Of a DNA stretch of 64,000 bases, positions 49,950 to 58,300 are shown piece after piece. The notes beneath the pieces were generated by a model. That model had not been told where the DNA came from. It ran no database searches and saw only the letters and a list, made by a program, of their open reading frames with translations. Source of the stretch: JAWKTV01 sp041398905 (GTDB lineage Bacteria > Planctomycetota > Planctomycetia > Planctomycetales > Planctomycetaceae); NCBI GenBank assembly GCA_041398905.1, contig JAWKTV010000020.1, positions 39,180-103,179 of the forward strand, given 5' to 3'. The first letter of the stretch is position 1. Each line of letters begins with the position of its first letter. Both the position numbers and the translations under genes were made by a program.

Positions 49950-49965
49950 TGTGCGGCATCGCACA
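49950..49965. promoter_or_regulatory. Perfect dyad, candidate activator-binding site
   Basis: TGTGCGGCATCGCACA has perfect 6-bp arms with a 4-base spacer. It lies between the divergent kinase and regulator genes, 145 bp upstream of a -24/-12-like element. The same half-sites and spacing (GTGCG-N4-CGCAC) recur at 63450-63463 upstream of the oxidase operon. Confidence 0.55.
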
Positions 49966-50109
49966 GCGATCGCGCGGGCATCGATGGTCGAGGCGGATGA
50001 CTCGACCGCTGGTCCTGTGGGGGGCAACCGGCTGGGCCGGGAGAAAGTACTGCGGATTCGTCGTGCATTTCTCCAATCCGCGACCGGCGAGGCTGCGAAG
50101 CGTCTAATT

Positions 50110-50124
50110 CGGCATACAATATGC
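50110..50124 (+). promoter_or_regulatory. Possible sigma-54 (-24/-12) promoter of the regulator gene
   Basis: CGGCATACAATATGC keeps the invariant GG-N10-GC spacing and differs from TGGCAC-N5-TTGC at three defined bases. Transcription would start near 50136, about 25 bp before the TTG start codon. Weaker than the other two candidates. Confidence 0.45.
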
Positions 50125-50160
50125 GACTGCCGCAGAGGCTCCAGACCGGCAGGACCTCCC

Positions 50161-51509
50161 TTGGAACAGACCGCTATCGAATTACTGTTTGTCGAAGACG
50201 ACGACGGTTTCCGCGAAACCGCCGCGCAGTGGATGACGCGCAAAGGTCACCATGTGCAGGCGGCGGCCTCGGGGACTGAGGCGTTGAAGCTGTGTGATCG
50301 CACCCACTTCGACGTCGCGGTGGTCGACATGAACATGCCCGGGCTGTCGGGATTGGACCTGCTGCAGCAGATTCGTCAGCGTGGTCTGGAGACCGAGGTG
50401 ATCATTCTCACCGGTCAGGCAACGGTCGAGACGGCTGTGCAGGCGATGAAGCTGGGAGCCAGCGACTATCTCACCAAGCCGTTTCCCTGAGCGAACTGGA
50501 GCAGCGTTGCCGGATGGCCGCTGAGAAGGGGCGGCTGCAATCTGAAAATCTGCGACTCAAAACGCTGCTCGAGCGGGACCGTCGCCCGACGCGGATTGTC
50601 GGAGAGTCGGAGCCGATGCGGGAGGTCTATCGGCTGATCGACCGGGCCGGTCCGACGGACAAGACGGTGCTGGTGCTGGGTGAGAGCGGCACGGGCAAAG
50701 AACTGGTTGCGCGGGCCTTGCAAGAGCGGAGCCAGCGTCGGAATGGGCCGTTCGTCACCATCAATTGTGCCGCGCTGCCGGAACAACTTGTCGAGAGCGA
50801 GCTGTTCGGTCACATCAAGGGCGCGTTCACCGGGGCGACAGCGACCAAGCCGGGGATGTTTGAAGTCGCTGACGGCGGGACACTCTTCATCGACGAGATT
50901 GGCGAGCTGCCGCTGGCATTGCAGCCCAAGCTGCTGCGGGTGCTGGAGGACGGTTCGCTGCGGCGGGTCGGCACGCACCAGGAACGACGGGTCAACGTGC
51001 GGATCATCGCCGCAACGAATCGCGATCTGCGGGCGGAGGTCGAGGCGGGCCGCTTCCGCGAAGACTTGTACTACCGGATCAACGTCATCTCACTGCGACT
51101 GCCGGCGCTCCGCGAGCGGCGCAGCGACATCCCCGCGCTCATCGAGCACTTCCTGCAGCCCGGCTGGGACATCGAGCCGGATGCCCGCGCGCGACTGATC
51201 GACTACGACTGGCCCGGCAACGTGCGTCAGCTCATCAACGTGCTGGAGCGGGCGATGATCCTCGCGGACCAGGAGCTGGTGACGCTCGATGACCTGCCCG
51301 GCGAGATTCTGAAAGCGGTGCCCATCGAACGGCATGACGCCGCGCCGGCCATGTTCGACTCCAAGAATCTTGACGACCTGCAGCGCTCGCATGTGCTCGC
51401 CGTGCTGAAGCAGGAAGGCGGCAACAAGGCCCGCGCGGCACGGACGCTCGGCATTCATCGCCGCAAGCTGTATCGTCTGCTGGAACGCTACGACATCAGC
51501 GGCGAGTGA
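50161..51509 (+). CDS. NtrC-family sigma-54-dependent response regulator (one frameshift as given)
   Basis: About 450 aa once one base is restored in the CCC run at 50485-50487. The receiver frame ends SDYLTKPFP* and continues LSELEQRCRMAAEKGRLQ when corrected. The receiver has ELLFVEDDDG, phospho-acceptor DVAVVDMNMPG, ILTGQ and TKPF. The AAA+ domain has Walker A GESGTGKE, the sigma-54 contact loop GAFTGA, and GGTLFIDEIGELP. A Fis-type helix-turn-helix (ARTLGIHRRKLYRLLERY) ends the protein. Start taken at TTG 50161 with AGGA upstream. Likely phosphorylated by the divergent FixL-like kinase. Confidence 0.92.
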
Positions 51510-51634
51510 CACCGCTCCGTTGACGGGCGTGTTTCGCGGGCGCGGAAGCCTTTGTTTCTGGCCGCGCTCGCGCCGGGCACACCCTGGAACGTACCCGCGA
51601 TACCCGACAACGCCGCTCCGCCAGCAATCAATCG

Positions 51635-52417
51635 ATGCCAGCCTCCCTGCCGCACGATGGTCGAACCACCGCCGAACTGCGGATCGGTCACACGCCCGAC
51701 GCCATCCGTGCCAGGCTCGATTCCGTCACCGGGCCGAGCTACCTCCGCGACTTCGTGTACGGTGGCATCGACGGCGCGGTGACGACGTTCGCCGTTGTCT
51801 CGGGCGTCGCCGGGGCGGGACTCCCCTCGGGGGTCGTCATTATTCTCGGCATCGCCAACCTCGTCGGGGACGGCTTCAGCATGGCGGCTGGCAACTTCGT
51901 CGGCACTCGTGCCGAGAACCAGTTGCGAGAACGCGCCCGCCGCATGGAAGAACGGCATATTGATCAGGTTCCCGATGGCGAGCGCGAGGAAGTCCGGCAG
52001 ATCTTCGCCGCAAAGGGCTTCAGCGGCGATGATCTCGAACGGGTCGTTGATGTCATCACCGCCGACCGCGTGCGCTGGGTCGATACGATGGTCAGCGAAG
52101 AGCATGGACTGTCGCTGCGCCCGACTTCACCGTGGCGAGCAGCGGTAGTGACCTTCGTCGCCTTTCTGGCGATTGGGTTGCTCCCGCTGGTGCCATTCCT
52201 GGCGAGCTACTTTCTGGACGGCAGTGTGACCGCCCCGTACTTCATCAGTTCGTTACTGACGGGAACCGCGTTCTTTGCGGTGGGGGCCATCAAGTCGCGG
52301 TTCGTCGAACAGCACTGGTTGTGGTCCGGGCTGGAGACCTTGCTGGTCGGATCGATCGCCGCCGGACTGGCATACCTGTGCGGGCTGGCGCTCGGCGGTA
52401 TTGCTACGGGTTCGTGA
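51635..52417 (+). CDS. VIT1/CCC1 family metal transporter
   Basis: 260 aa. LRDFVYGGIDGAVTTFAVVS and IANLVGDGFSMAAGNFVGTR are the hallmark first two helices of the VIT1/CCC1 family, which moves Fe2+/Mn2+ out of the cytoplasm. A cytosolic Glu-rich stretch (ERARRMEERHIDQVPDGERE) lies between helices two and three, as in plant VIT1 where it binds iron. Three further helices follow. It is 125 bp downstream of the regulator gene and overlaps the next gene tail to tail by 14 bp. Confidence 0.9.
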   Translation: MPASLPHDGRTTAELRIGHTPDAIRARLDSVTGPSYLRDFVYGGIDGAVTTFAVVSGVAGAGLPSGVVIILGIANLVGDGFSMAAGNFVGTRAENQLRERARRMEERHIDQVPDGEREEVRQIFAAKGFSGDDLERVVDVITADRVRWVDTMVSEEHGLSLRPTSPWRAAVVTFVAFLAIGLLPLVPFLASYFLDGSVTAPYFISSLLTGTAFFAVGAIKSRFVEQHWLWSGLETLLVGSIAAGLAYLCGLALGGIATGS

Positions 52418-52937
52418 GCCACTCGTGCGACGCTTTACGTCGTCCCATCAGCTCAATGTCCGTCCCGGACGATCGCAAGTGTTGATGGCAGCCGATGCAG
52501 GTGGCGGTGAGATTCCCGTGCACATAGGCGGCACCAGCGAGGTTGCGATCGTCGCCCATCCGCTGCAGGTCGGCGGCGAGCCGCAACAGCTCGAACCGGA
52601 AGTGTTCGTAGACGGCATCGTCGTCCGGATCGGTGTGCTGTCGCTTGGGGACCTCTCTCGCCAGCCCGATCAGATCACGGGCCGACTGCGAGATCAACTC
52701 GAAGTCCTCGGCGACAAGCCCGGCGAGCACCTGCTGATTGCTGACCAGCTTGCCGTGCATCAGCGCGGAGGTCGGCAGTGTTGCCGGCCGGTCGGTGGCG
52801 ATGGTGACATCGACCGCCTGTGATTGCGGTCCTGCGATGCTGCGCGGCTCATCGTCCGCACCGACTCTCCAGGCGATGCCCGTTCCAAGAGCGATGGTGA
52901 CGATCGCCGCCGCGACGCGGTGTTGGTGCAGATGCAT
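52404..52937 (-). CDS. Small mono-heme c-type cytochrome (cytochrome c'-like)
   Basis: 177 aa from the ATG at 52937 (MHLHQHRVAAAIVTIALGTG). An N-terminal signal/anchor is followed by about 120 residues of helical text and a single heme-binding motif C147-I-G-C150-H151 near the C-terminus, the layout of cytochrome c'-type four-helix bundles. In that class heme iron is five-coordinate and binds NO or CO; this is family inference. It is divergent from another such gene (53269) across a 331-bp region. Confidence 0.82.
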   Translation of the reverse strand: MHLHQHRVAAAIVTIALGTGIAWRVGADDEPRSIAGPQSQAVDVTIATDRPATLPTSALMHGKLVSNQQVLAGLVAEDFELISQSARDLIGLAREVPKRQHTDPDDDAVYEHFRFELLRLAADLQRMGDDRNLAGAAYVHGNLTATCIGCHQHLRSSGTDIELMGRRKASHEWLTNP

Positions 52938-53090
52938 GGCTGAACGCTTTCGCCCGGCAAGCGGAGGCCCGCGGTTGGCGGGCACCCGTCGACAAGTCCG
53001 CTTCTGAAACTTCCTGCTGTAACGATTTCGACACGTGCCGGCTTTGAGATTCAGCGATTCAGGATGATTGTCATCGACTGCGGCGAAAGT

Positions 53091-53106
53091 GTGCGGACTG
53101 TCGCGC
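53091..53106. promoter_or_regulatory. Imperfect dyad upstream of sigma-54 promoter
   Basis: GTGCGGACTGTCGCGC, a GTGCG-N6-CGCGC dyad, ends 93 bp upstream of the -24/-12 element at 53199. It resembles ATGCG-N6-CGCAA at 63330, which lies 100 bp upstream of the oxidase promoter. Sigma-54 activators usually bind 80-150 bp upstream. Confidence 0.45.
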
Positions 53107-53198
53107 GTGTACATTAGGGCACATCGGCGATCGGCAGGACTGGGTTGTCGATGTCACGCCGCCTGCGAATCGCGCCTCTCGGGTTCGGCGGATCGGCA

Positions 53199-53213
53199 TG
53201 GCATGCGGTTTGC
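53199..53213 (+). promoter_or_regulatory. Sigma-54 (-24/-12) promoter of the small cytochrome gene
   Basis: TGGCATGCGGTTTGC fits TGGCAY-N5-TTGC exactly, with the GG-N10-GC spacing. Transcription would begin near 53225, leaving a leader of about 44 bases before the ATG at 53269. Confidence 0.7.
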
Positions 53214-53268
53214 CTGCTGATCCTGGAGTTCGCTTTGACCTCATCCAACAACTCGTGGGAGACTCATC

Positions 53269-53739
53269 ATGTCACTGCCAACACGTCCGAACCCGATTGC
53301 GTTCGTGGTTCTGCTGGGTGCGATGTTCGGCGTCGTGACGTTCTTCGCGAACAGCCGGGCGGATGATGCACCAAAGCCGACCGAAGCCGCTCAGGCTGCT
53401 GATCCGGTGAAGAAGACGGACCTGACTCTCGAAGAGTTCATGCGTCGCAAGCTCGACGCCTCGAACCAGATTCTGGAGGGATTGACGACCGACGACATGC
53501 CGATGGTGGTCGCAGGTGCCCGCAAGCTGCATGAGATGAGCGTGGCGGAACGTTGGCGCGTGTCGAACGATCCGCTCTATCGGCAGTTCAGCGCGGACTT
53601 TCGGGAGACAACGCTGGGGCTCATCAAGGCGGCTGAAGAAGGGAACGCCGACCGGGCCGCGATGAAATGGATGGACGCCACCATGAGCTGCCTCGACTGC
53701 CATCGCTTCGTCCGCGGGGCCAAAGTCGCCGCGCGATGA
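53269..53739 (+). CDS. Small mono-heme c-type cytochrome
   Basis: 156 aa, GGGAG 9 bases before the ATG. An uncleaved or cleaved signal (AFVVLLGAMFGVVTFFANSR) precedes a helical domain ending in the heme motif C141-L-D-C144-H145. Layout matches the divergent 52404-52937 protein, and EEFMRRKLDASNQILEGLTT parallels its SNQQVLAGLVAEDF region, so the two are distant paralogs. It is preceded by a sigma-54-type promoter and followed after 131 bp by a universal stress protein gene. Confidence 0.83.
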   Translation: MSLPTRPNPIAFVVLLGAMFGVVTFFANSRADDAPKPTEAAQAADPVKKTDLTLEEFMRRKLDASNQILEGLTTDDMPMVVAGARKLHEMSVAERWRVSNDPLYRQFSADFRETTLGLIKAAEEGNADRAAMKWMDATMSCLDCHRFVRGAKVAAR

Positions 53740-53870
53740 AGCGGGTGGCGTGGCGCGCGAACCCGCTTTGGTCGCTGGCGGGCAGCGCAGTGATTGACGA
53801 GAGTCTCCGTGAGCGTCTTCGCGTCACGAGTTGACCGGTTGTCTCCCACCACTTTTGGAGTGTCGTCATC

Positions 53871-54746
53871 ATGCACGTGTACCTCGCCACCGATGGTTCG
53901 CCGACCGCCGCTGAAGCTGAACGGCTGCTGGCGAAGTTCCCGTTCGCGGAGCCGCCTCGCGTCACACTGGCGACGGTGTGCCCGGTTCCGGACCTGCATG
54001 CCATCAGCAGTGATGTCACGATGCCGGTGACGGAGCTGGTGGACCAGTGCCGAAGCGAGGCAACGAAGCTGCTGAGTCAGAAGGCGACGCGTTGCCAGGA
54101 GTGGGCGGGCAGCGTCGAAACGCTGCTGCTGGCCGGGCACCCGGCCGATGAACTGCTGCAGTCGATCGAGTCGGTCCATCCGGACGTGGTGGTGGTCGGT
54201 TCGCGGGGACTGGGCGCGGTCAGACGCATGCTGCTGGGCAGCGTCTCCGAGCGAATCGTCAAGCATGCCCCGTGCTCGGTGCTGGTGGCGCATGCTCCCA
54301 AGCATGGGCTGCAGTTCGATTCGTTTCTGTTCGCCGACGATGGCTCGAAGGCCGCGCTGGCTGGAATTGATCGGTTCGCCCCGCTCCTGAAAGGTCGACG
54401 CTGCTGGATCGAGTTGCTGTCGGTCGTCGAGCAGATCTCCGTGTACGGGATGGACCTCGCGATGGAAGCGGACGGGGGGCTGCAGCAGACGCTGGCGGAG
54501 AATCTGGCGCGGCTCAAGGAGCATGCCGCCAAGTTCGACCGCGACCGCGCCATGATCGAGACCAGTGTCCGCACTGCGACGGACGTCGCCGACGCGGTCC
54601 TGCATATGGCCGAGGAAAAGCATACCGACCTGATCGTCGTGGGCAGTCGCGGCAAGTCGGTCTGGGAACGCTTCCTGCTTGGCAGCGTCTCGCTGGGGGT
54701 GCTGCATCACATGCCGTGTTCGGTCTGGATCGAACGCGTGAAGTGA
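53871..54746 (+). CDS. Universal stress protein with two UspA domains
   Basis: 291 aa with two Usp domains (about 1-145 and 150-291). Each ends with the ATP-binding signature: GSRGLGAVRRMLLGSVSERI and GSRGKSVWERFLLGSVSLGV. The first domain starts HVYLATDGSPTA. Shine-Dalgarno GGAG is present at about -12. Tandem Usp proteins are often induced by oxygen limitation, which suits this neighbourhood. Partner unknown. Confidence 0.92.
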   Translation: MHVYLATDGSPTAAEAERLLAKFPFAEPPRVTLATVCPVPDLHAISSDVTMPVTELVDQCRSEATKLLSQKATRCQEWAGSVETLLLAGHPADELLQSIESVHPDVVVVGSRGLGAVRRMLLGSVSERIVKHAPCSVLVAHAPKHGLQFDSFLFADDGSKAALAGIDRFAPLLKGRRCWIELLSVVEQISVYGMDLAMEADGGLQQTLAENLARLKEHAAKFDRDRAMIETSVRTATDVADAVLHMAEEKHTDLIVVGSRGKSVWERFLLGSVSLGVLHHMPCSVWIERVK

Positions 54747-54775
54747 CGGGCACCGCATCTCACGTGGCAATCGGT

Positions 54776-55273
54776 TTAGCGCTCCAGCGCCCAACCGGCG
54801 AACAGCAGGCCGATCGCCAGCACATGCAGCACGGCGACCAGCAGCCCGACCCCCAGTAAAGTCCGTGTCCCGTCATCTTTTCCGGGTGCCCGGCTGCGGA
54901 TGTGCGTGTTGGTGACGGCGCACAACCAGTTCCAGTGCAGCATCAGGTGCAGAATGATCCCCAGTCCAAGCGCCGCGGTCAGTCCGAACTGCGCGTCGCG
55001 CCACCACTGCACGTCCCCGCCCCAGAGTTTCGCCGAGTACGCCTCCGGGCCGACCGGGAAGACGAACTGCGTCACGCCGGTGACATAGGTGAGCGCGAGG
55101 AAGATCAGCAACAGGCCCAGATCGACCCAGTAGTTGATGACCGTTTTGCGCGGTGTGTGTCGGCTCTTCGCGTCGTGTTCGACCGCGGCGGTTGGATCAC
55201 GCGGGGACGACTCCGAGACGGCGAAAGTGGTGTGGTTGGCGGGCTGCCGCCGATCTTCAGTGGACTCAGTCAC
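54776..55273 (-). CDS. DUF4405-like membrane protein, last gene of the oxidase operon
   Basis: 165 aa. After a hydrophilic 45-residue leader come about three to four helices (VDLGLLLIFLALTYVTGVTQ; FGLTAALGLGIILHLMLHWN; VGLLVAVLHVLAIGLLFAGW). Histidines inside the helices (HLMLHWNW, LHVLA) could ligate heme b, as in DUF4405 and ferric-reductase-like proteins. GTG start at 55273 overlaps the SafE-like stop by 8 bp. Role unknown; the position suggests a contribution to electron transfer or copper handling for the cbb3 oxidase. Confidence 0.7.
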   Translation of the reverse strand: MTESTEDRRQPANHTTFAVSESSPRDPTAAVEHDAKSRHTPRKTVINYWVDLGLLLIFLALTYVTGVTQFVFPVGPEAYSAKLWGGDVQWWRDAQFGLTAALGLGIILHLMLHWNWLCAVTNTHIRSRAPGKDDGTRTLLGVGLLVAVLHVLAIGLLFAGWALER

Positions 55274-56018
55274 GTGTCGCTACATCCTTTGCCGGTGGTT
55301 GCGCGGAGCAAAACGGGCATGCTGCGGGATCGGTGGGGGCCTCAGCGGTGAGATAACCCGCCCCCCGAACGACTGTCAATGCTCCCGTCAGCACCACGCA
55401 CCACGCGGCGACGCGGAGCATCCGCGTGCGGCCGACGGGTGAGAGAAACGTCGAGCCGACTCCGGCGATGACCATTAGCGGCACGGTCCCAAGTCCGAAC
55501 GCCCCCATGACGGCCATTCCCTCCAGCGGATGCATGCGAGCCGCCGCCAGGGCGAGAAACGCGTACAGCAGTCCACAGGGAAGAAAGCCGGTCATCAGTC
55601 CGCCTAGAAAGGCGTTGTAGAGACCTTTGGACTTGAGGAAGGTTGTGAACAGCGGCCCGGCGAGACAGCCGCCGCAGCTTGATTGCGCGCGGCCGCGGCG
55701 ACCCAACGAGAACCCCGCGGCGATGAGTCCCTCGAACATCAGAAACAGCCCCGCCAGCACGCACAGGCCAGCGGCGATCCGCACCGCGTTTGGCGATGCT
55801 CCCAGCTCGGTCAGCTTACCTCCCAGCAGTCCCGCGACCGCCCCGAGCACCATGTAGGTGAAGATGCGGCCCAGGCTGTACGCGAGTTGTCGATACAGAC
55901 CATTGCGACGGCCCTCCGCCGTCATCCCGAGGATGACGGTGAAGCCGCCGCACATCCCGACGCAGTGCGACGAACCGAGTAGCCCGGCTCCGAAGATCAG
56001 CAGCAGTTCGGTCAACAT
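55266..56018 (-). CDS. SafE/DsbD-like transmembrane protein (sulfite exporter TauE/SafE or UreH type)
   Basis: 250 aa, about six helices. The N-terminal motif SSHCVGMCGGF (C19, C23) and the second repeat FLPCGLLYAFL are the paired Cys motifs of the DsbD_2/CcdA-related family that commonly accompanies cbb3 oxidase maturation genes and is thought to move reductant or metal. The C-terminus has a further CPFC. It starts within the end of the copper ATPase gene (7-bp overlap), so expression is coupled. Confidence 0.82.
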   Translation of the reverse strand: MLTELLLIFGAGLLGSSHCVGMCGGFTVILGMTAEGRRNGLYRQLAYSLGRIFTYMVLGAVAGLLGGKLTELGASPNAVRIAAGLCVLAGLFLMFEGLIAAGFSLGRRGRAQSSCGGCLAGPLFTTFLKSKGLYNAFLGGLMTGFLPCGLLYAFLALAAARMHPLEGMAVMGAFGLGTVPLMVIAGVGSTFLSPVGRTRMLRVAAWCVVLTGALTVVRGAGYLTAEAPTDPAACPFCSAQPPAKDVATRD

Positions 56019-58300
56019 GCCAGCACCTCATTCCGGTCCCGGTTCGCAGCGATGGTCGACACCGCGGCGGTTATGTCGTCCTCAGTTACCGCGTTGTCAG
56101 TGGGCGGCCGCGGAGTGCCAATTGCCCCGCAGGCGTCCTTCGATGACTGCGTTGACAGCTCGTTGACGGTGTCGCATTGTCCGAGCCGAATCGAACGGGC
56201 AATCACCGCGACGCTGCTGACGACCATCAGTACGGCCGCGACCGACGGGTGCAGCCAGCCGGCGGCGGCGACGCAGACCCCAATCGCGTTGTAGCCGAAT
56301 GCCCATGCGAGATTGCCGCGGATCACCTGCACGGTTTCCCGCGCGAGTTCGATGGCCCACGGCAGTGTTGTGAGGTCGTCTCCCAGCAGGCACACGTCGG
56401 CACTGTCGCGGGTGATGTCGGTGCCACAACCGAGCGCGATGCCGACATCCGCCGCTGCGAGGGCGGGGGCGTCATTGATGCCATCACCCACCATCGCGAC
56501 CCGGCTGCCGGAGCGACGCAGCCGAGTCAGCTCGCTCGCCTTGCCTTCCGGAGTGAGCGCGGCGAACGCGGGCAGTCCCAGCTCTTGCGAAAGCCGTGCG
56601 GCTCGGGCTGGGTGGTCGCCGGTCAACATGGCGATGTCGAGTCCCCGCGAACGCAGCGTCGCCAGCGCGTCGAGCGCGCCGCGCCGCGTCTCCTCCGCGA
56701 TCTCGAAGATCGCTTGCACGCGGTTGTCCCAGGCGATGGCGACGACGGAATGGGCCGCCTGCTCGGCCGCCCGCCACGCCGTGGTCATGGCGTCATCCGC
56801 GCTAACTCCCTCCGCCTGCAACCACGACCAGCTTCCGAGGCGGATGGTCTCGTCCGTCGCGTCATCGGGCTGCCAGAGCAGGCCGCTACCGGCGATCGTT
56901 TCAACATCTGCGGTCGCGAGTCGCGACGGTGCGTCAGCCCGTAGAAATCTTTGGATCGACCGCGAGAAAACGTGGGTGGATTCGGCTGTCATCAGGAGAC
57001 AGCGGGCGGCGATCTGCTCGCGGCTACTGTCGGTCGCAATGACGAGCGACACGACTTGCGGCGTGCCGGTTGTGAGTGTGCCGGTCTTGTCGAAGCGGAC
57101 GGCATTGATGTCGGCAAGTCGTTCAATCGCCTCGCCGCTGCAGAACAGGACACCTCGCTGAGCGGCGCGGCCCAGCGCGGCCCAAACCGCGAGCGGCGTT
57201 GCCAACGCCAGCGCGCAGGGGCATGCGATCAGCACGACCGACAAGGCGGCCAGCCCGCCATCGGTCCAGCTTCGCAGCAAACCATGTACGATAAATGTCG
57301 CGGCGGCGACGACTGCGATGATCGGGAAGAACAGCGTCGCGAACCGATCAGCCGTGGTCTGATAGCGTCCCTGAGCGTCCCGTGCAGCACGGACGGCCTC
57401 CAGCAGCCGGCCAAACGCGCCCGCCCTGGGCGCTGCGGTCGCTCTGAGGCACAGCGTCGCCGTGACATTGAGGGTGCCGGCGTGAACGTGTTGACCGGGC
57501 CGGGCGTCGACGGGCACGCTTTCACCGGTGAAGACCTGTTCATCGATGCTGCTCTCGCCCGAGACGATCTCGCCATCGACCGGAATGCGTTCGCCCGCCC
57601 GAATCACGAGCACATCACCGATGCGGACATCGTCAAGCGGAATCTCTTCCGTGGATTGCTCGTGCTGTCGCCGAACTTGTTCGGGCAACAGACGCTGCAG
57701 CTGATCAAGTGTCGCGGTTGATTGCGCGCGACCCCGGGCCGCGAGCCAGCGGCCCAGCGTGACGAACACGAGAATCACACAAGCGGTTTCGAAGTAGACC
57801 GCCCCGTCACCGCGCAGCACCGACGACACCGAGTACGCGAAGGCCGCCACGACACCGGTGAGCAACAGCAGGTCGGAGGACCAGACCCCTTTGCGGAGTC
57901 CGGCCCAGGCTTCCTCCGCGAGCGGCTGCCCGAGCAGCAGCAATACCGGGACGGAGAAGATCAGGCCGAGCCAGCGGAGCAGACTCGCGAACAGCAACGG
58001 CAAACGTTCGTTCTCGCTTGCCGGGGCGTCGTAGACGTCGAACGACCACAACGAGAAGGTGAACACCATGACGGACATGGCGAAGAAGATCGAGATGCCC
58101 AGCTTGGCGAGCGTCCAGCCCGCCTCACCGGCTTCGCCCTTCTCCTGCGTGACTGCGGCGGCGAAGCGGCAGCCGCTGCAGCAGAACCGCGGGCCTGTGG
58201 ATACGTCCGCCTCGACAGACCGGGCGCGACGAAACAGCGGTCGGGGGAGCGGCAGTCCGCAGTAGTCGCATTCGCCGGGCGTGTAAACCGTCGATGTCAT
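56012..58300 (-). CDS. ccoI: CcoI/FixI-type copper-transporting P-type ATPase
   Basis: 762 aa from the ATG at 58300 (the frame is open to 58510 but not conserved-looking). It exports Cu to the periplasmic side for the CuB centre of cbb3 oxidase. The N-terminal Cys-rich domain (CDYCG at 11-15, FCCSGC at 39-44) is the metal-ATPase zinc-finger-like type seen in CcoI. Then come eight helices, TGES phosphatase loop, the membrane CPC motif ACPCALALATP, DKTGT, the HP-type region and GDGINDAPAL. The start overlaps the preceding 57-aa gene by 4 bp. Confidence 0.92.
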   Translation of the reverse strand: MTSTVYTPGECDYCGLPLPRPLFRRARSVEADVSTGPRFCCSGCRFAAAVTQEKGEAGEAGWTLAKLGISIFFAMSVMVFTFSLWSFDVYDAPASENERLPLLFASLLRWLGLIFSVPVLLLLGQPLAEEAWAGLRKGVWSSDLLLLTGVVAAFAYSVSSVLRGDGAVYFETACVILVFVTLGRWLAARGRAQSTATLDQLQRLLPEQVRRQHEQSTEEIPLDDVRIGDVLVIRAGERIPVDGEIVSGESSIDEQVFTGESVPVDARPGQHVHAGTLNVTATLCLRATAAPRAGAFGRLLEAVRAARDAQGRYQTTADRFATLFFPIIAVVAAATFIVHGLLRSWTDGGLAALSVVLIACPCALALATPLAVWAALGRAAQRGVLFCSGEAIERLADINAVRFDKTGTLTTGTPQVVSLVIATDSSREQIAARCLLMTAESTHVFSRSIQRFLRADAPSRLATADVETIAGSGLLWQPDDATDETIRLGSWSWLQAEGVSADDAMTTAWRAAEQAAHSVVAIAWDNRVQAIFEIAEETRRGALDALATLRSRGLDIAMLTGDHPARAARLSQELGLPAFAALTPEGKASELTRLRRSGSRVAMVGDGINDAPALAAADVGIALGCGTDITRDSADVCLLGDDLTTLPWAIELARETVQVIRGNLAWAFGYNAIGVCVAAAGWLHPSVAAVLMVVSSVAVIARSIRLGQCDTVNELSTQSSKDACGAIGTPRPPTDNAVTEDDITAAVSTIAANRDRNEVLAC

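Noticed and set aside
50475..50500. Programmed frameshift in the response regulator
   Set aside because: The site is a plain CCC run with no stimulatory structure seen, and similar one-base losses occur in many unrelated genes, so an indel error is simpler.
52946..52960. GG-N10-GC element on the minus strand upstream of the 52404-52937 cytochrome gene
   Set aside because: Only the spacing and TTGC fit; TGGCAC is CGGGCC, and the implied start would lie within about 10 bp of the ATG.
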